Positions 52,261 to 63,057 of a stretch of DNA of 64,000 bases are shown piece by piece (positions within the stretch are counted from its first letter, which is position 1; each line of letters begins with the position of its first letter). The notes under the pieces are model-generated. The model was not told the DNA's origin and made no database searches. It worked only from the letters and a program-made list of their open reading frames with translations. The stretch is from the NCBI RefSeq assembly GCF_010729105.1, contig NZ_AP022573.1, forward strand, positions 5,828,001-5,892,000. The letters are read 5' to 3'. This DNA comes from Mycobacterium saskatchewanense. Lineage in GTDB: Bacteria; Actinomycetota; Actinomycetes; Mycobacteriales; Mycobacteriaceae. The translations under genes and the position numbers were made by a program.

Positions 52261-53235
52261 TCATGCCTGGTCCTCGTCGTCGAGTTTCTTCTCCGCCTGC
52301 TGGGCCAAGAATCGCTCGAACTCCGCACCAAGCTCGTCGCCGCTAGGCAGATCCTCGTCGCGTGCTAGTAACGACCTGTTCTCCTGAGCGTCGATGAACG
52401 CATCGTACTGTCGCTCGAGTGCGGCCACCACTTGAGCGACTTCCGCGCTCGCTTGGACTTGTTCGTCGATGCGGCCACGGATTTCCGTGGCCGCTTCCGA
52501 CAGCGCCGACAGCGGCAGCTCCAGCGATCCCGTCTTCGCCACCTGCTCGAGCAACGCCTGGGCGGCGGCGGGGTAGTCGGTCTGCGTCAGGTAGTGCGGG
52601 ACGTGCACCGTGAACCCGACGACCTCGTGTCCGTGCTGGGCCATCCGGAATTCGAGCAGGTTGGACGCGCTGCCGGGCACCTGGATCTCGGAGATCCAGG
52701 GCGTGAAGTCGGCGATCAGCTCGGGGTTGTTGGAGTGCGCCGTCATCGTGATCGGCCGGGTGTGCGGGACCGCCATCGGGACGGTGCCCAGGCCGATGGT
52801 CTGACGCACCCCGAGCCGCTCGGCGAGCAGGCGCACGGCGGTGATGAAGCGCTCCCACTTCAGGTCCGGCTCCATGCCGGCCAGCAACAGAAACGGGGTG
52901 CCGACACTGTCGCGCAGCGCGTAGAGGCTCAACTCGGGGTCGTCGTAGTGGGTGAAGTGGTCGCTCTTGAACGTCATGAGCGGTCGCCGCGATCGGTAGT
53001 CCAGCAACTCGTCGATGGCGAAGGAAGCGACCAGTTCGGCGTCCAGCGCCGCCTTCAGGTGCGCGGCGGCGAGCCGGATCGCGTGGCCGGCATCCGAAAA
53101 GCCCTGCAAGGCGTGCACCAACACCGGGCCGCGGCCATCCGCGGCGGACAGCTGGGGCGCCGGAAACTCCAGGTCGTACATGCCGTGCTGCCCGGGCTGG
53201 TAGTAGGCGTCATCCGGGTCTTGATGGTGGGCCAT
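52261..53235 (-). CDS. PAC2-family protein (Rv2714-like)
   Basis: The 324-residue protein belongs to the PAC2 (proteasome assembly chaperone 2-like) family (GPVLVHALQGFSDAGHAIRL, PFLLLAGMEPDLKWERFITA, VPHTRPITMTAHSNNPELIA). The C-terminus is a charged coiled coil. Length equals the Mtb protein as I recall. Archaeal and eukaryotic relatives assist 20S proteasome assembly; whether the actinobacterial group does so is not established. Starts at ATG after GAGGCAATCCCCC-type sequence. Confidence 0.87.
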   Translation of the reverse strand: MAHHQDPDDAYYQPGQHGMYDLEFPAPQLSAADGRGPVLVHALQGFSDAGHAIRLAAAHLKAALDAELVASFAIDELLDYRSRRPLMTFKSDHFTHYDDPELSLYALRDSVGTPFLLLAGMEPDLKWERFITAVRLLAERLGVRQTIGLGTVPMAVPHTRPITMTAHSNNPELIADFTPWISEIQVPGSASNLLEFRMAQHGHEVVGFTVHVPHYLTQTDYPAAAQALLEQVAKTGSLELPLSALSEAATEIRGRIDEQVQASAEVAQVVAALERQYDAFIDAQENRSLLARDEDLPSGDELGAEFERFLAQQAEKKLDDEDQA

Positions 53236-53433
53236 GGGGGATTGCCTCCTCTCGGGGGGTCTATCCAGGGTGCCCTACCAAGTGTCCACTAAATCGGCGG
53301 GCGCCAGGAAACAACAGTGAACTTCGAGTCGCGCTCGTTTGTTGAAACGCACTGGCGTTCGTGCCTAATCCACGGCCCTGACCACGCGGCGCGACGCGCT
53401 CGGCGCGCGCCGGTCAGGCATGATGGGACCCAA

Positions 53434-54258
53434 ATGCGCGCTCCGATGTTCTTGCTGTGCCCGGTGGTCGGCCTGGCGACGCTGATGACGTCGTGCGTCC
53501 GGCCGGGCGACCATGCGGCAGGTCCGATCGTGCCCGTTCCGCGGGCCAGCGGGCCCGTGCAGCGGCTGGCCCAGCCCCAGCAGAGGGCCGCCGCCGGCCC
53601 GGTGGACCCCGACAGGCGCGTCGGAGCCATCTTCATCGACGGCGGCGCCCTGCACGTGTGCACGGGCTCGGTGGTGCATTCGACGGGCGGCAACCTAATG
53701 ATCACCGCGGCGCACTGCCTGGCCGGCGCCTCCCAGATCACCTTCGTCCCGGGGTTGGCGGGTGATGCCCCGCCCGCCCCGGCCGACGTGTGGAAGGCCG
53801 ACGCCGTCTACCTCGACCCCCGCTGGTCGGCCAGCAAGGATCCGCACGCGGACTACGCGATCGCGCGGGTGAGCAACGACGCCGCCGGGTCGGTCGAATC
53901 GCACGTCGGCCTGGCCCTGACACTGGGCTCCACGCCGCCGCCCGGCAGCCGCGTCACGGTGCTGGGATACCCGGCCGGGGTGGGCGGCTCGCCGATCGGG
54001 TGTCAGGCCAGCACATCGATCAATGACAGCGGGTTTCCGGCCTTGGCTTGCGAGGGGCTGGTGGACGGCACCAGCGGTGCGCCCTGGGTCAGCGGCACCA
54101 CGCTCACGGGACTGATCGGCGGTTTCGAGCGCGGCGGCTGCGCGCCGAGCGTGTCCTACTCGGCGCCGTTCGACGAGCATGTCGCCCAGCTGCTGGCCCG
54201 GGCCGACGCCGGCGGTCCCGGCGATACCGTGCCGAACGACGTGCCGGATACCTGCTAG
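53434..54258 (+). CDS. secreted trypsin-like serine protease, putative lipoprotein
   Basis: The 274-residue protein has a lipoprotein signal peptide with lipobox LMTSC (acylated Cys21). It is followed by a Pro/Ala-rich linker and a chymotrypsin-fold domain with triad His94 (TAAHC), Asp140 (HADYAI) and Ser214 (DGTSGAPW). Further cysteines probably form disulfides. It should be anchored outside the cell membrane. I recall no Mtb gene here. Its 3' end overlaps sthA by 4 bp on the opposite strand. ATG at 53446 is an alternative start. Confidence 0.85.
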   Translation: MRAPMFLLCPVVGLATLMTSCVRPGDHAAGPIVPVPRASGPVQRLAQPQQRAAAGPVDPDRRVGAIFIDGGALHVCTGSVVHSTGGNLMITAAHCLAGASQITFVPGLAGDAPPAPADVWKADAVYLDPRWSASKDPHADYAIARVSNDAAGSVESHVGLALTLGSTPPPGSRVTVLGYPAGVGGSPIGCQASTSINDSGFPALACEGLVDGTSGAPWVSGTTLTGLIGGFERGGCAPSVSYSAPFDEHVAQLLARADAGGPGDTVPNDVPDTC

Positions 54259-55670
54259 CGGCGAAACTGGTTGAGCGCCCGGATCTTGTTCATCACGTCG
54301 AGCGCGGCCACCTTGTAGGCCTCGGAGAACGTCGGGTAGTTGAACACCGCGTCGACCAGGTACTCCACGGTGCCCCCGCAGCCCATCACGGCCTGGCCGA
54401 TGTGCACCATCTCGGTGGCGCTGGTGCCGAAGATGTGCACCCCTAGCAGGCGCAGGTCTTCCGTGGACACCAGCAGTTTGAGCATCCCGTAGGAGTCACC
54501 GGCGATCTGGCCGCGGGCGAGCTCGCGGTAGCGGGCGATGCCCACCTCGTAGGGGATCGCATCCTTCGTCAGCTCGACCTCGGTGGCCCCGACGTAGGAC
54601 ACCTCCGGGATCGAGTAGATGCCGATCGGCTGCAGCTCGGTGATGCCTTCCGTCGGCTCCCCGAACGCGTGGTACGCGGCGATCCGGCCCTGTTCCATCG
54701 AGGTCGAGGCCAGGGCGGGGAAGCCGATCACATCACCCACGGCGTAGATGTGGGGCACCTTCGTCTGGAACGTGTCGTCGACAAAGATCCGCCCCCGGTT
54801 GTCGCACTCGAGCTCCGCATTGTGCAGGTCCAGGTGGTCGGTTTGCCCTTGGCGCCCCGCCGAATACATCACCGTCTCGGCGGGAATCTGTTTGCCGCTG
54901 GCCAGGGTGGTGACGGTGCCCGCGGAGCCGACGTCGACCGCGGTCACCTCCTCGCCGAAGCGGAACGTGACCGCCAGGTCGCGCAGGTGGAACTTGAGCG
55001 CCTCGACGACCTCGGGGTCGCAGAAGTCGAGCATGTCGCTCCGCTTCTCCACGACGGTCACCTTGGTGCCCAGCGCGGCGAACATGGAGGCGTACTCGAT
55101 CCCGATCACCCCGGCGCCCACCACCACCATCGACGACGGCAGCGACTTGAGATCGAGGATGCCGTCGGAGTCCAGCACGCGCTCCTCGTCGAACTCGACC
55201 CCGGAGGGCCGCGCGGGCCGCGTGCCGGTGGCGATCACGATGTACTCGCCGCTGACGGTTACCTTTTCGCGCCGGGAGGGATCCTCGACGAGGATGGTGT
55301 GCGGGTCCAGGAACCGACCGTGGCCGACTAGCAGGTCGATGCGGTTGCGCATCAGCTGGTTGCGCACCACGTCGACTTCCTTGCCGATCACATGCTGGGT
55401 GCGGGCCAGCAGGTCGGCCGGCGTGATCCGCTCCTTCACCCGGTAGCTGGCGCCGTACAGCTCGCGCTGGTTCATCCCGGTCAGGTAAACCACCGCTTCG
55501 CGCAACGTCTTTGACGGGATGGTGCCGGTGTTGACGCACACTCCGCCGAGCATGCGGCCTCGTTCGATGATCGCGACGGACTTGCCCAGTTTGGCCGAGG
55601 CGATGGCGGCCTTCTGGCCGCCGGGCCCAGAACCGAGGACCACCATGTCGTACTCTTGCGCCGACTCCAT
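54255..55670 (-). CDS. sthA: soluble pyridine nucleotide transhydrogenase
   Basis: The 471-residue FAD enzyme interconverts NADPH and NADH. Seen: [20 protein letters not shown] (FAD Rossmann), [16 protein letters not shown] with a single Cys instead of the CxxxxC pair of lipoamide dehydrogenases, [20 protein letters not shown] (NAD(P) Rossmann) and [19 protein letters not shown] lies 7 nt before the ATG, so the transcript is likely leaderless. It diverges from the DUF4192 gene. Confidence 0.94.
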   Translation of the reverse strand: MESAQEYDMVVLGSGPGGQKAAIASAKLGKSVAIIERGRMLGGVCVNTGTIPSKTLREAVVYLTGMNQRELYGASYRVKERITPADLLARTQHVIGKEVDVVRNQLMRNRIDLLVGHGRFLDPHTILVEDPSRREKVTVSGEYIVIATGTRPARPSGVEFDEERVLDSDGILDLKSLPSSMVVVGAGVIGIEYASMFAALGTKVTVVEKRSDMLDFCDPEVVEALKFHLRDLAVTFRFGEEVTAVDVGSAGTVTTLASGKQIPAETVMYSAGRQGQTDHLDLHNAELECDNRGRIFVDDTFQTKVPHIYAVGDVIGFPALASTSMEQGRIAAYHAFGEPTEGITELQPIGIYSIPEVSYVGATEVELTKDAIPYEVGIARYRELARGQIAGDSYGMLKLLVSTEDLRLLGVHIFGTSATEMVHIGQAVMGCGGTVEYLVDAVFNYPTFSEAYKVAALDVMNKIRALNQFRR

Positions 55671-55783
55671 GCGCTAAACAGTAAAGCAGCTGCACTCACA
55701 GTGCTGGGTTCATACACAGGCCGGCGACCCGACCGGCTCGGGTGAGCACCGGCTGACGGTGGCGATCGTCAGCGTTGGTGCTC

Positions 55784-56842
55784 ATGACGACGCATCGACC
55801 TGACTTTCAACTGGGCCGCCCCGCGGCATTGATTGCCGCGCTACCCGCCGTTCTCGGCTTCGTGCCGGAAAATTCATTGATCCTGGTGTCCTTGGGCGAC
55901 GGGGAACTCGGGTCGGTGCTGCGGGTCGACCTCGGTGATGACCTGCCCGCCCGGATCGGTTATCTGGCCGAGGTTGCCGCCGCCGCCGAACCGGACGCCG
56001 CGATCGCGGTGATCGTTGACGCGGACGGCGCGCACTGCCCGGGCTGTAACGAGGAATACCGGCAGCTGTGTGACGAACTCGCGGAGGCGTTGTCGCGGAA
56101 CGACATTCGGTTGTGGGCCGCGCATGTGGTGGACCGGGTGGCCCGGGGCGGGCGCTGGCATTGCGTGGACAATTGCGGTTCGGGCGGCGTCATCGACGAT
56201 CCCTCGGCGTCTCCGCTGGCCGCGGCGGCGGTGCTGGACGGCAGGCGGCTCTACGCACGGCGCGCCGACCTGCAGGCCGTGATCGCGGTCGACGACCCCG
56301 GCCGCAGCGAGGAGTTGGCCGGCGCCCTCGAAGAAGAGGCAGCCAGGCGCCGGTCGGCGCAGCACGCCGATCCGGACGAGTGCCGCCGCCGTGACGTAGA
56401 GACCGCGGTGGCCGCGGCATCCCGGCTGGCTGCCGGCGAGTCACTGCCCGACGCCGACATCGCCGGGCTGGGCTGCGCGCTGCGCGACGGGGTTGTCCGC
56501 GACATCCTCTATGCCCTCGCCGTCGGCGAATCGGCGGGCGAAGCCGAATCACTATGGGCGCTGCTGGCGCGGCTGCTGCCCCCGCCCTGGCGGGTCGAGG
56601 CGCTGGCGTTGCTGGCGTTCAGCGCCTACGCCCGCGGCGACGGCCCGCTCGCCGGGGTGTCGCTGGACGCCGCGCTGCGTTGTGAGCCCGACCATCGCAT
56701 GGCGGGCATGTTGGACACGGCCCTGCAATCGGGGCTTCGGCCCGAGCGCATCCGGGAGCTGGCGGCCACGGGCTACCGGCTGGCGAAGCGGGTGGGCGTG
56801 CGGCTGCCGCGACGGCGGGCCTTCGGCCGCCGCGCCGGGTAG
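55784..56842 (+). CDS. DUF4192 protein (Rv2712c-like)
   Basis: The 352-residue protein belongs to an actinobacterial family of unknown function. Seen: GRPAALIAALPAVLGFVPEN, SLILVSLGDGELGSVLRVDL, and a pair of Cys-containing loops (CPGCNEEYR; CVDNCGSGG). The ATG at 55784 gives the Mtb length as I recall; an in-frame start 9 nt upstream is less likely. It has no signal peptide. It converges on ideR. Confidence 0.87.
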   Translation: MTTHRPDFQLGRPAALIAALPAVLGFVPENSLILVSLGDGELGSVLRVDLGDDLPARIGYLAEVAAAAEPDAAIAVIVDADGAHCPGCNEEYRQLCDELAEALSRNDIRLWAAHVVDRVARGGRWHCVDNCGSGGVIDDPSASPLAAAAVLDGRRLYARRADLQAVIAVDDPGRSEELAGALEEEAARRRSAQHADPDECRRRDVETAVAAASRLAAGESLPDADIAGLGCALRDGVVRDILYALAVGESAGEAESLWALLARLLPPPWRVEALALLAFSAYARGDGPLAGVSLDAALRCEPDHRMAGMLDTALQSGLRPERIRELAATGYRLAKRVGVRLPRRRAFGRRAG

Positions 56843-56863
56843 GGGCGGCCCAAGTGGGGCCGG

Positions 56864-57559
56864 TCAGACCTTCTCGACCTTGACCGCGTGTGCCATTTCG
56901 TGCGGCAGCGTGACGTTCTCGTGACCCGGGATCACGATGGTAACGCCGCCACCGGTGGGGCTGGTCTGGACGCTCACCCGCGCGTTGGGTACGACGCCCG
57001 CGTCCTTGAGCCGGGTGATCAGGTCGATGTCGCCCTGCACGTGCTCGGTGAGCTGACGCACGACCACGGCCACCGGCGAGCCGGCGGGCAGCTCCGTCAA
57101 CCGGACGAGGTTGCCGTCGTCGGAGCCGGATTCGGGTCCGACGCCCAGGTCGAGCAGGCCCGGGATCGGATTGCCGAACGGCGACGTGGTGGGGTTGTCC
57201 AGGACCTTCACCAGCCGGCGTTCGACGTCCTCGCTCATCACGTGCTCCCACCGGCAGGCCTCGGCGTGGACTTCCTCCCACGGCAACCCGATGACGTCGA
57301 CGAGCAGTCGTTCGGCGAGGCGATGCTTGCGCATCACGGCGATGGCCAGCGCCCGGCCCTTGTCGGTCAACTCCAGGTGGCGGTCGCCGGCCACGTGGAG
57401 CAGGCCGTCCCGCTCCATGCGGGACACGGTCTGGCTGACGGTCGGACCGCTCTGGTCGAGGCGCTCGGCGATCCGGGCACGCAGCGGCGTCACGCCCTCT
57501 TCCTCGAGGTCGTAAATCGTCCGCAGGTACATCTCGGTGGTATCGACCAGCTCGTTCAT
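56864..57559 (-). CDS. ideR: iron-dependent repressor IdeR
   Basis: The 231-residue DtxR-family regulator has a winged helix (SGPTVSQTVSRMERDGLLHV). All expected metal ligands are present: Met10, Cys102, Glu105, His106 (primary site) and His79, Glu83, His98, Glu172, Gln175 (ancillary site). An SH3-like C-terminal domain follows. With Fe(II) it represses siderophore genes and activates storage genes. ATG at 57559 follows GGAGGGTACCGG. It is downstream of sigB. Confidence 0.96.
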   Translation of the reverse strand: MNELVDTTEMYLRTIYDLEEEGVTPLRARIAERLDQSGPTVSQTVSRMERDGLLHVAGDRHLELTDKGRALAIAVMRKHRLAERLLVDVIGLPWEEVHAEACRWEHVMSEDVERRLVKVLDNPTTSPFGNPIPGLLDLGVGPESGSDDGNLVRLTELPAGSPVAVVVRQLTEHVQGDIDLITRLKDAGVVPNARVSVQTSPTGGGVTIVIPGHENVTLPHEMAHAVKVEKV

Positions 57560-57691
57560 CCGGTACCCTCCATTGACGCTGAGTCTACTTGGCCAGCTGC
57601 GCGAATGGGTGTAACGCCTCCCTGGCATGCAGTATGCCCGCCGCTGGCGCGGCGGGCATACTGTCGTGCTTCCTGGCTCGGGTGCGCTGGC

Positions 57692-58651
57692 CTAGCTGGC
57701 GTACGAACGCAGCCGATCGGCGCGCTCGCCGTTGCGCAGCTTCGACATGACGTCGCGCTCGATCTGACGCACCCGCTCACGGGACAGGCCGAACAGCTTG
57801 CCAATCTGGTCGAGGGTGCGGGGCTGCCCGTCGTCGAGACCGAAACGCAGCCGGATCACCTGGTGCTCACGTTCGTCGAGCGTGGCCAGCACGCTGCGGA
57901 TGTCGGTGTGCAGCAGCTCGGCGATCACCGCGTTCTCCGCGGACATCGCCTCGGCGTCCTCGATGAAGTCACCGAGCGGGGCCTCTTCCTCGGAGCCGAC
58001 GGGCATGTCCAGGCTCACCGGGTCGCGGCTGTGCTCGAGCAGGTCGTTGATCTTCTCGACCGGGATCCCCGACTCGGCGGCCAGTTCCTCGTCGGTGGCC
58101 TCGCGCCCCAGGTTTTGGTGCATCTCGCGCTTGATCCGCGCCAGCTTGTTGACCTGCTCGACGAGGTGAACGGGCAGCCGGATGGTGCGGCTCTGGTCGG
58201 CCATCCCACGAGTGATGGCCTGGCGGATCCACCACGTGGCGTACGTGGAGAACTTGAATCCCTTTGTGTAGTCGAACTTCTCCATCGCGCGGATGAGGCC
58301 GAGGTTGCCCTCCTGGATCAGGTCCAGCAGCGGCATGCCGCGACCGGTGTAACGCTTGGCCAGCGACACCACCAGGCGCAGGTTCGCCTCCAGCAGGTGT
58401 CGGCGCGCGGCCTCGCCGTCGCGCACGACGGCCTCCAACTCGCGTTTGCGATTCTCGCCCAGGCGCTTACGCGTTTCGAGCAGGTGCTCAGCGTAGAGTC
58501 CGGCCTCGATGCGCTTGGCCAGTTCGACCTCTCCGGCCGCGTTGAGCAACGCCGTCTTACCAATACCGTTGAGATATACGCGCACTAAATCCGCTGCGGG
58601 GCTTTGAGCATCCAGATCGCCGTCAAACCTGTTTGTGGTGGCGTTCGCCAT
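57692..58651 (-). CDS. sigB: RNA polymerase sigma factor SigB
   Basis: The 319-residue principal-like sigma factor has region 1.2 ([17 protein letters not shown]), region 2 ([40 protein letters not shown]) and region 4 ([20 protein letters not shown], then the HTH). It lacks the long acidic N-terminus of SigA. It supports stationary phase and stress transcription. GGGAGG precedes the ATG. The promoter at 58689-58716 matches stress sigma consensus. Confidence 0.96.
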   Translation of the reverse strand: MANATTNRFDGDLDAQSPAADLVRVYLNGIGKTALLNAAGEVELAKRIEAGLYAEHLLETRKRLGENRKRELEAVVRDGEAARRHLLEANLRLVVSLAKRYTGRGMPLLDLIQEGNLGLIRAMEKFDYTKGFKFSTYATWWIRQAITRGMADQSRTIRLPVHLVEQVNKLARIKREMHQNLGREATDEELAAESGIPVEKINDLLEHSRDPVSLDMPVGSEEEAPLGDFIEDAEAMSAENAVIAELLHTDIRSVLATLDEREHQVIRLRFGLDDGQPRTLDQIGKLFGLSRERVRQIERDVMSKLRNGERADRLRSYAS

Positions 58652-58688
58652 AGCGACCTCCCGATCGGCTTGTAACTGTCATTCCATA

Positions 58689-58716
58689 CAACGACAGATC
58701 CGGCCTGAGAGTTCCC
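58689..58716 (-). promoter_or_regulatory. SigE/SigH/SigL-type promoter of sigB
   Basis: On the minus strand GGGAACT (58716-58710), 16 bp, then CGTTG (58693-58689) fits the stress sigma consensus. In Mtb sigB is transcribed by SigE, SigH and SigL from such a promoter. It lies about 40 nt before the sigB ATG. Confidence 0.8.
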
Positions 58717-58800
58717 ACCGATTCCTGATCTCACACGCCTTGACGTGCAGAAATGTGCCAGCGACCTGAGAAAGTCCTGAGAGTTGTGACCGCCGGCCGG

Positions 58801-59214
58801 TCAGCCGGGACCCGGCCGGCCCACGTCGTCCCAGCGCGGCGGCGCGGCCTGCGGCTCCCGGTAGTGGGGACTCTCGAGCGCCATCCGCTCGGCCGTCGGG
58901 AATAACGGGGTGCGCCGCGGCACCTCCTCGAAGCGACGCGGCTCGTCGGAGCGGCGGGGCGGTCGGTCGTTGGCGATCAGGACGGCCATCCATGGCAGCG
59001 GGACCGACGCCGCGATGATCGCCAGCGAAATCAACCCGTTGTGCCACATCCCGTACGCCACGGCGGCCAGGATGAGCGCCGGGATGCGGAATGCCATCAG
59101 AGTCAGGTATTTACGTACTCGGGCGCGGTGCTGCTCCTCGTAGGACACCGCGGCGGCGGTGATGAGCACCGGTCTGCCATCATCGTCGAACCCCAGATCG
59201 GAGTCGCGCTTCAT
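58801..59214 (-). CDS. DUF3099 membrane protein (Rv2709-like)
   Basis: The 137-residue protein has a charged N-terminus (MKRDSDLGFDDDGRPVLITA), two transmembrane helices (about 40-60 and 64-82; FRIPALILAAVAYGMWHNGL, ISLAIIAASVPLPWMAVLIA), and a Pro/Arg-rich cytosolic tail. DUF3099 proteins are small actinobacterial membrane proteins of unknown role. Start ATG at 59214 has GGAGG almost touching it; a TTG at 59232 is the alternative. Divergent from the DUF3039 gene. Confidence 0.8.
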   Translation of the reverse strand: MKRDSDLGFDDDGRPVLITAAAVSYEEQHRARVRKYLTLMAFRIPALILAAVAYGMWHNGLISLAIIAASVPLPWMAVLIANDRPPRRSDEPRRFEEVPRRTPLFPTAERMALESPHYREPQAAPPRWDDVGRPGPG

Positions 59215-59268
59215 GCCTCCACTCTTCCACAACGGATCGATTCCGGCTGTAGCGAGTTTCGAGGCACA

Positions 59269-59517
59269 ATGTCAGGCATGGACACCCAGACGATCGAGCG
59301 CACGGATACCGACGAACGCGTCGACGACGGGACGGGCAGTGATACCCCGAAGTTCTTCCATTACGTCAAGAAGGACAAGATCGCCGAGAGCGCGGTGATG
59401 GGCACCCATGTCGTCGCGCTGTGCGGTGAGGTCTTCCCGGTGACCAAGGCGGCCAAGCCGGGATCGCCGGTGTGCCCGGACTGCAAGAGAATCTACGAGA
59501 GCCTCAAGAAGGGCTGA
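59269..59517 (+). CDS. DUF3039 protein (Rv2708c-like)
   Basis: The 82-residue protein is conserved in actinobacteria next to sigB. The C-terminal half contains Cys in VVALCGEVF and CPDCKRIYE, a His in GTHVVALC, and FFHYVKKDKI, a likely zinc-binding knuckle. ATG at 59269 gives the Mtb length as I recall; ATG at 59278 is the alternative. The function is unknown. Its stop abuts the convergent BrkB-like gene. Confidence 0.85.
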   Translation: MSGMDTQTIERTDTDERVDDGTGSDTPKFFHYVKKDKIAESAVMGTHVVALCGEVFPVTKAAKPGSPVCPDCKRIYESLKKG

Positions 59518-60507
59518 TCACGCCGGCGGCTCGACCGTCGCGACGCTGCGTTCGGGCAGCACGGGGTCGGGCGACGCATCCGCCGCCCGCCGGCCGGCCG
59601 GCAGCTGCGCCACCAGCCACTTGCGCAGCCGGTGGGCGTGCGTCCTGGGCGCGGGGAACTCTTCCTGTATTGCCGCGTTGAGTTCGGCGCCCAGCATGAT
59701 GGCGAACCCGCCGAAGAACGCGAAGAGCAGGAAAGCGATCGGCGTGGACAGCGCACCGTAGGTGTAGCCCGTGCTGGTGATCCACCGCAGGTAGAACCGC
59801 AGGCCCAGGGTGGCGATCACGAACACCGCGGCCGCGAGGACGGCCCCGAAGATGAGCCGATGCGATGGCAGCGGTTCTGGCAGCGACACCCGGTACAAGA
59901 TCATCACCCCGACGATCAGCCCGAATATCAGCGCGGGGTAGTAGCCGTAGCGCAGCAGGTTGGCCAGCCCGACGGGAATGTGCTCGCCCACCTTGCGCGG
60001 CCCCGCCACCACCAGGGGCGCCGTCGTGACCACCAGCACCAGCATCACCACATAGAGGAACAGCGCGAACAGGCGCTGCCGTACGGGATGGCGCAGCGGG
60101 GTCTGATCATGAGCCTCGACCACGGAGTCGACGAGCGCCGAAATGGCGGACGACCCTGCCCACAGCGAGATCAGGAAACCCAGCGAGATCACCTCGCCGC
60201 GCGCGTGGTTGGCAATGTCGCGCACAGTCGGCTCGATGATCTCGTTGACCACGCTGGTAGAGAACACGCTGTGCGCCGTCGAGATGAGCTGATGCTGGAT
60301 GCTGGGCAGCATGTCCGGCCCGAACAGCGGAGCCACATAGGCGAGGCTGCCCAGCACTCCCAGCAGGAGCGGAGGCAGAGACAGTGCAGACCAGAAACCG
60401 GCCTGCGCTGACTCCGAAAAAATCGAGTCGTCCCAGCTTTTCGCCAGAGTCCTCAAGCTGATTCGCCAGACGTGACGGCGGGACGGCTTCGCGACCTGAT
60501 CGCTCAT
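59518..60507 (-). CDS. YihY/BrkB family membrane protein (Rv2707-like)
   Basis: The 329-residue protein has about six transmembrane helices. The family signature is seen in FSESAQAGFWSALSLPPLLL and, later, TGYTYGALSTPIAFLLFAFF then AIMLGAELNAAIQEE. YihY/BrkB proteins are inner-membrane proteins with no settled function, once mislabelled RNase BN. The C-terminal tail is basic and proline-rich. A DUF7455 gene lies upstream on the same strand. Confidence 0.88.
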   Translation of the reverse strand: MSDQVAKPSRRHVWRISLRTLAKSWDDSIFSESAQAGFWSALSLPPLLLGVLGSLAYVAPLFGPDMLPSIQHQLISTAHSVFSTSVVNEIIEPTVRDIANHARGEVISLGFLISLWAGSSAISALVDSVVEAHDQTPLRHPVRQRLFALFLYVVMLVLVVTTAPLVVAGPRKVGEHIPVGLANLLRYGYYPALIFGLIVGVMILYRVSLPEPLPSHRLIFGAVLAAAVFVIATLGLRFYLRWITSTGYTYGALSTPIAFLLFAFFGGFAIMLGAELNAAIQEEFPAPRTHAHRLRKWLVAQLPAGRRAADASPDPVLPERSVATVEPPA

Positions 60508-60573
60508 ACCAGTCCAGCATTACCGATGACTACCCCCGTCACCCACATTGCCGACGGGCGAGTCCGGACCGCC

Positions 60574-60759
60574 CTAGCTTTCGCTGACCTCCAGGACGGC
60601 GGCGAGCTCGACCAGTTTGGCCTCGTGCTCGTTGGCGTGGTGCTGGCAGAAGAGAAGCTCGGCTCCAGAAGGCAGCTTGGCACGGACACGAGCCGCGGCA
60701 CCGCAGCGGTCGCAGCGGTCCGCACGAGTTAGCTCGGGACTGGTCAGAGTTGCGTGCAT
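60574..60759 (-). CDS. DUF7455-type small Cys/His protein
   Basis: The 61-residue protein has DRCDRCGAAARVRAKLPSGA and LLFCQHHANEHEAKLVEL, a CxxC...CxHH pattern that probably binds zinc. ATG after GGAGAAGCC decides the start. Small proteins of this type occur near sigB/sigA in mycobacteria. Function unknown. Confidence 0.8.
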   Translation of the reverse strand: MHATLTSPELTRADRCDRCGAAARVRAKLPSGAELLFCQHHANEHEAKLVELAAVLEVSES

Positions 60760-60894
60760 GGCTTCTCCGTTCTTACGTTGATTCACTCTCTCAGACGTAT
60801 GGCGTTTTCGCCTTGTTCCCTAACCGTTGTAGGGTGTGTCGTTTCTCACGAGGTGTTTGATACACGCCCGGCGTGTTGTCTAGGGTCATCGACC

Positions 60895-61257
60895 GTGACG
60901 GCGGACCCCAAATTGGTGCATCTGTGCGGAGCCGACGAGTGGTCTTCCGCCCGCGACCGCGGCGCGATCGACCCCGCCGCGACCGGCGACCCCTTCGTGC
61001 ACCTGTCGACGCCCGAGCAGGTGCACCTGCCGGCCAACCGCCTCTACCGCGGCCGCGCCGACCTGCTCCTGCTGCACGTCGACCCGGCGCTACTGGAGTC
61101 GCCCGTGCGCTGGGAACCGGGAGTGCCGACGGATCCCGAGTCGATGCTGTTCCCGCATCTGTACGGACCGCTGCCCGTGCGGGCAGTCATCCGGGTCACC
61201 GCTTACCGGCCGGCGCCCGACGGCACCTTCGCACCGCTGCCTCAGGAATTGACGTAG
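60895..61257 (+). CDS. DUF952 protein (Rv2705c-like)
   Basis: The 120-residue protein matches the DUF952 family: LVHLCGADEWSSARDRGAID, FVHLSTPEQVHLPANRLYRG, LLLHVDPALLESPVRWEPG and FPHLYGPLPVRAV. It carries several conserved His residues and may be a small enzyme of unknown reaction. TAGGGT lies 8 nt before the GTG, suggesting a leaderless transcript. Its 3' end overlaps the ridA remnant. Confidence 0.85.
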   Translation: MTADPKLVHLCGADEWSSARDRGAIDPAATGDPFVHLSTPEQVHLPANRLYRGRADLLLLHVDPALLESPVRWEPGVPTDPESMLFPHLYGPLPVRAVIRVTAYRPAPDGTFAPLPQELT

Positions 61258-61300
61258 GCGTCCGCCTCGATCTCCACCGGCAACCCGGCTCGAACTCGAA
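61242..61300 (-). pseudogene. 3' remnant of a RidA/YjgF-family gene (Rv2704-like)
   Basis: Read on the minus strand, the frame ends AGLPVEIEADAYVNS followed by TGA at 61244-61242. This is the typical RidA C-terminal strand (VEIEA-A-V). In Mtb a complete RidA-like gene (Rv2704) lies between sigA and the DUF952 gene, from memory. Here only about 15-20 codons remain before the sigA stop, so the rest has been deleted. Confidence 0.55.
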
Positions 61301-61335
61301 GCCGGATGACACGAGCACGCGCTCGGCGGGCTCGC

Positions 61336-62871
<1,536 letters not shown>

Positions 62872-63057
62872 TTAAACCCCTTCGTTTGGACGCACTTCCG
62901 GTGGGTATGGGCATGGAGAACCGAAAGTGTCAGTTATGTCTGTCTTGGCGTTGGTATCAGCGTGGGTGGTGCACGCTCTCGGTCTGGGCTAGGCGCTGGG
63001 GACCGCCGACGACCATTGTAACGACCGCGAGGGCTCGTACCGCCCTACCGGCGAGAA

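Noticed and set aside
56864..57691. Iron box (IdeR site) around ideR, sigB or the FhuF-like gene
   Set aside because: No TTAGGTTAGSCTAACCTAA-like 19-mer was visible in these intergenic regions.
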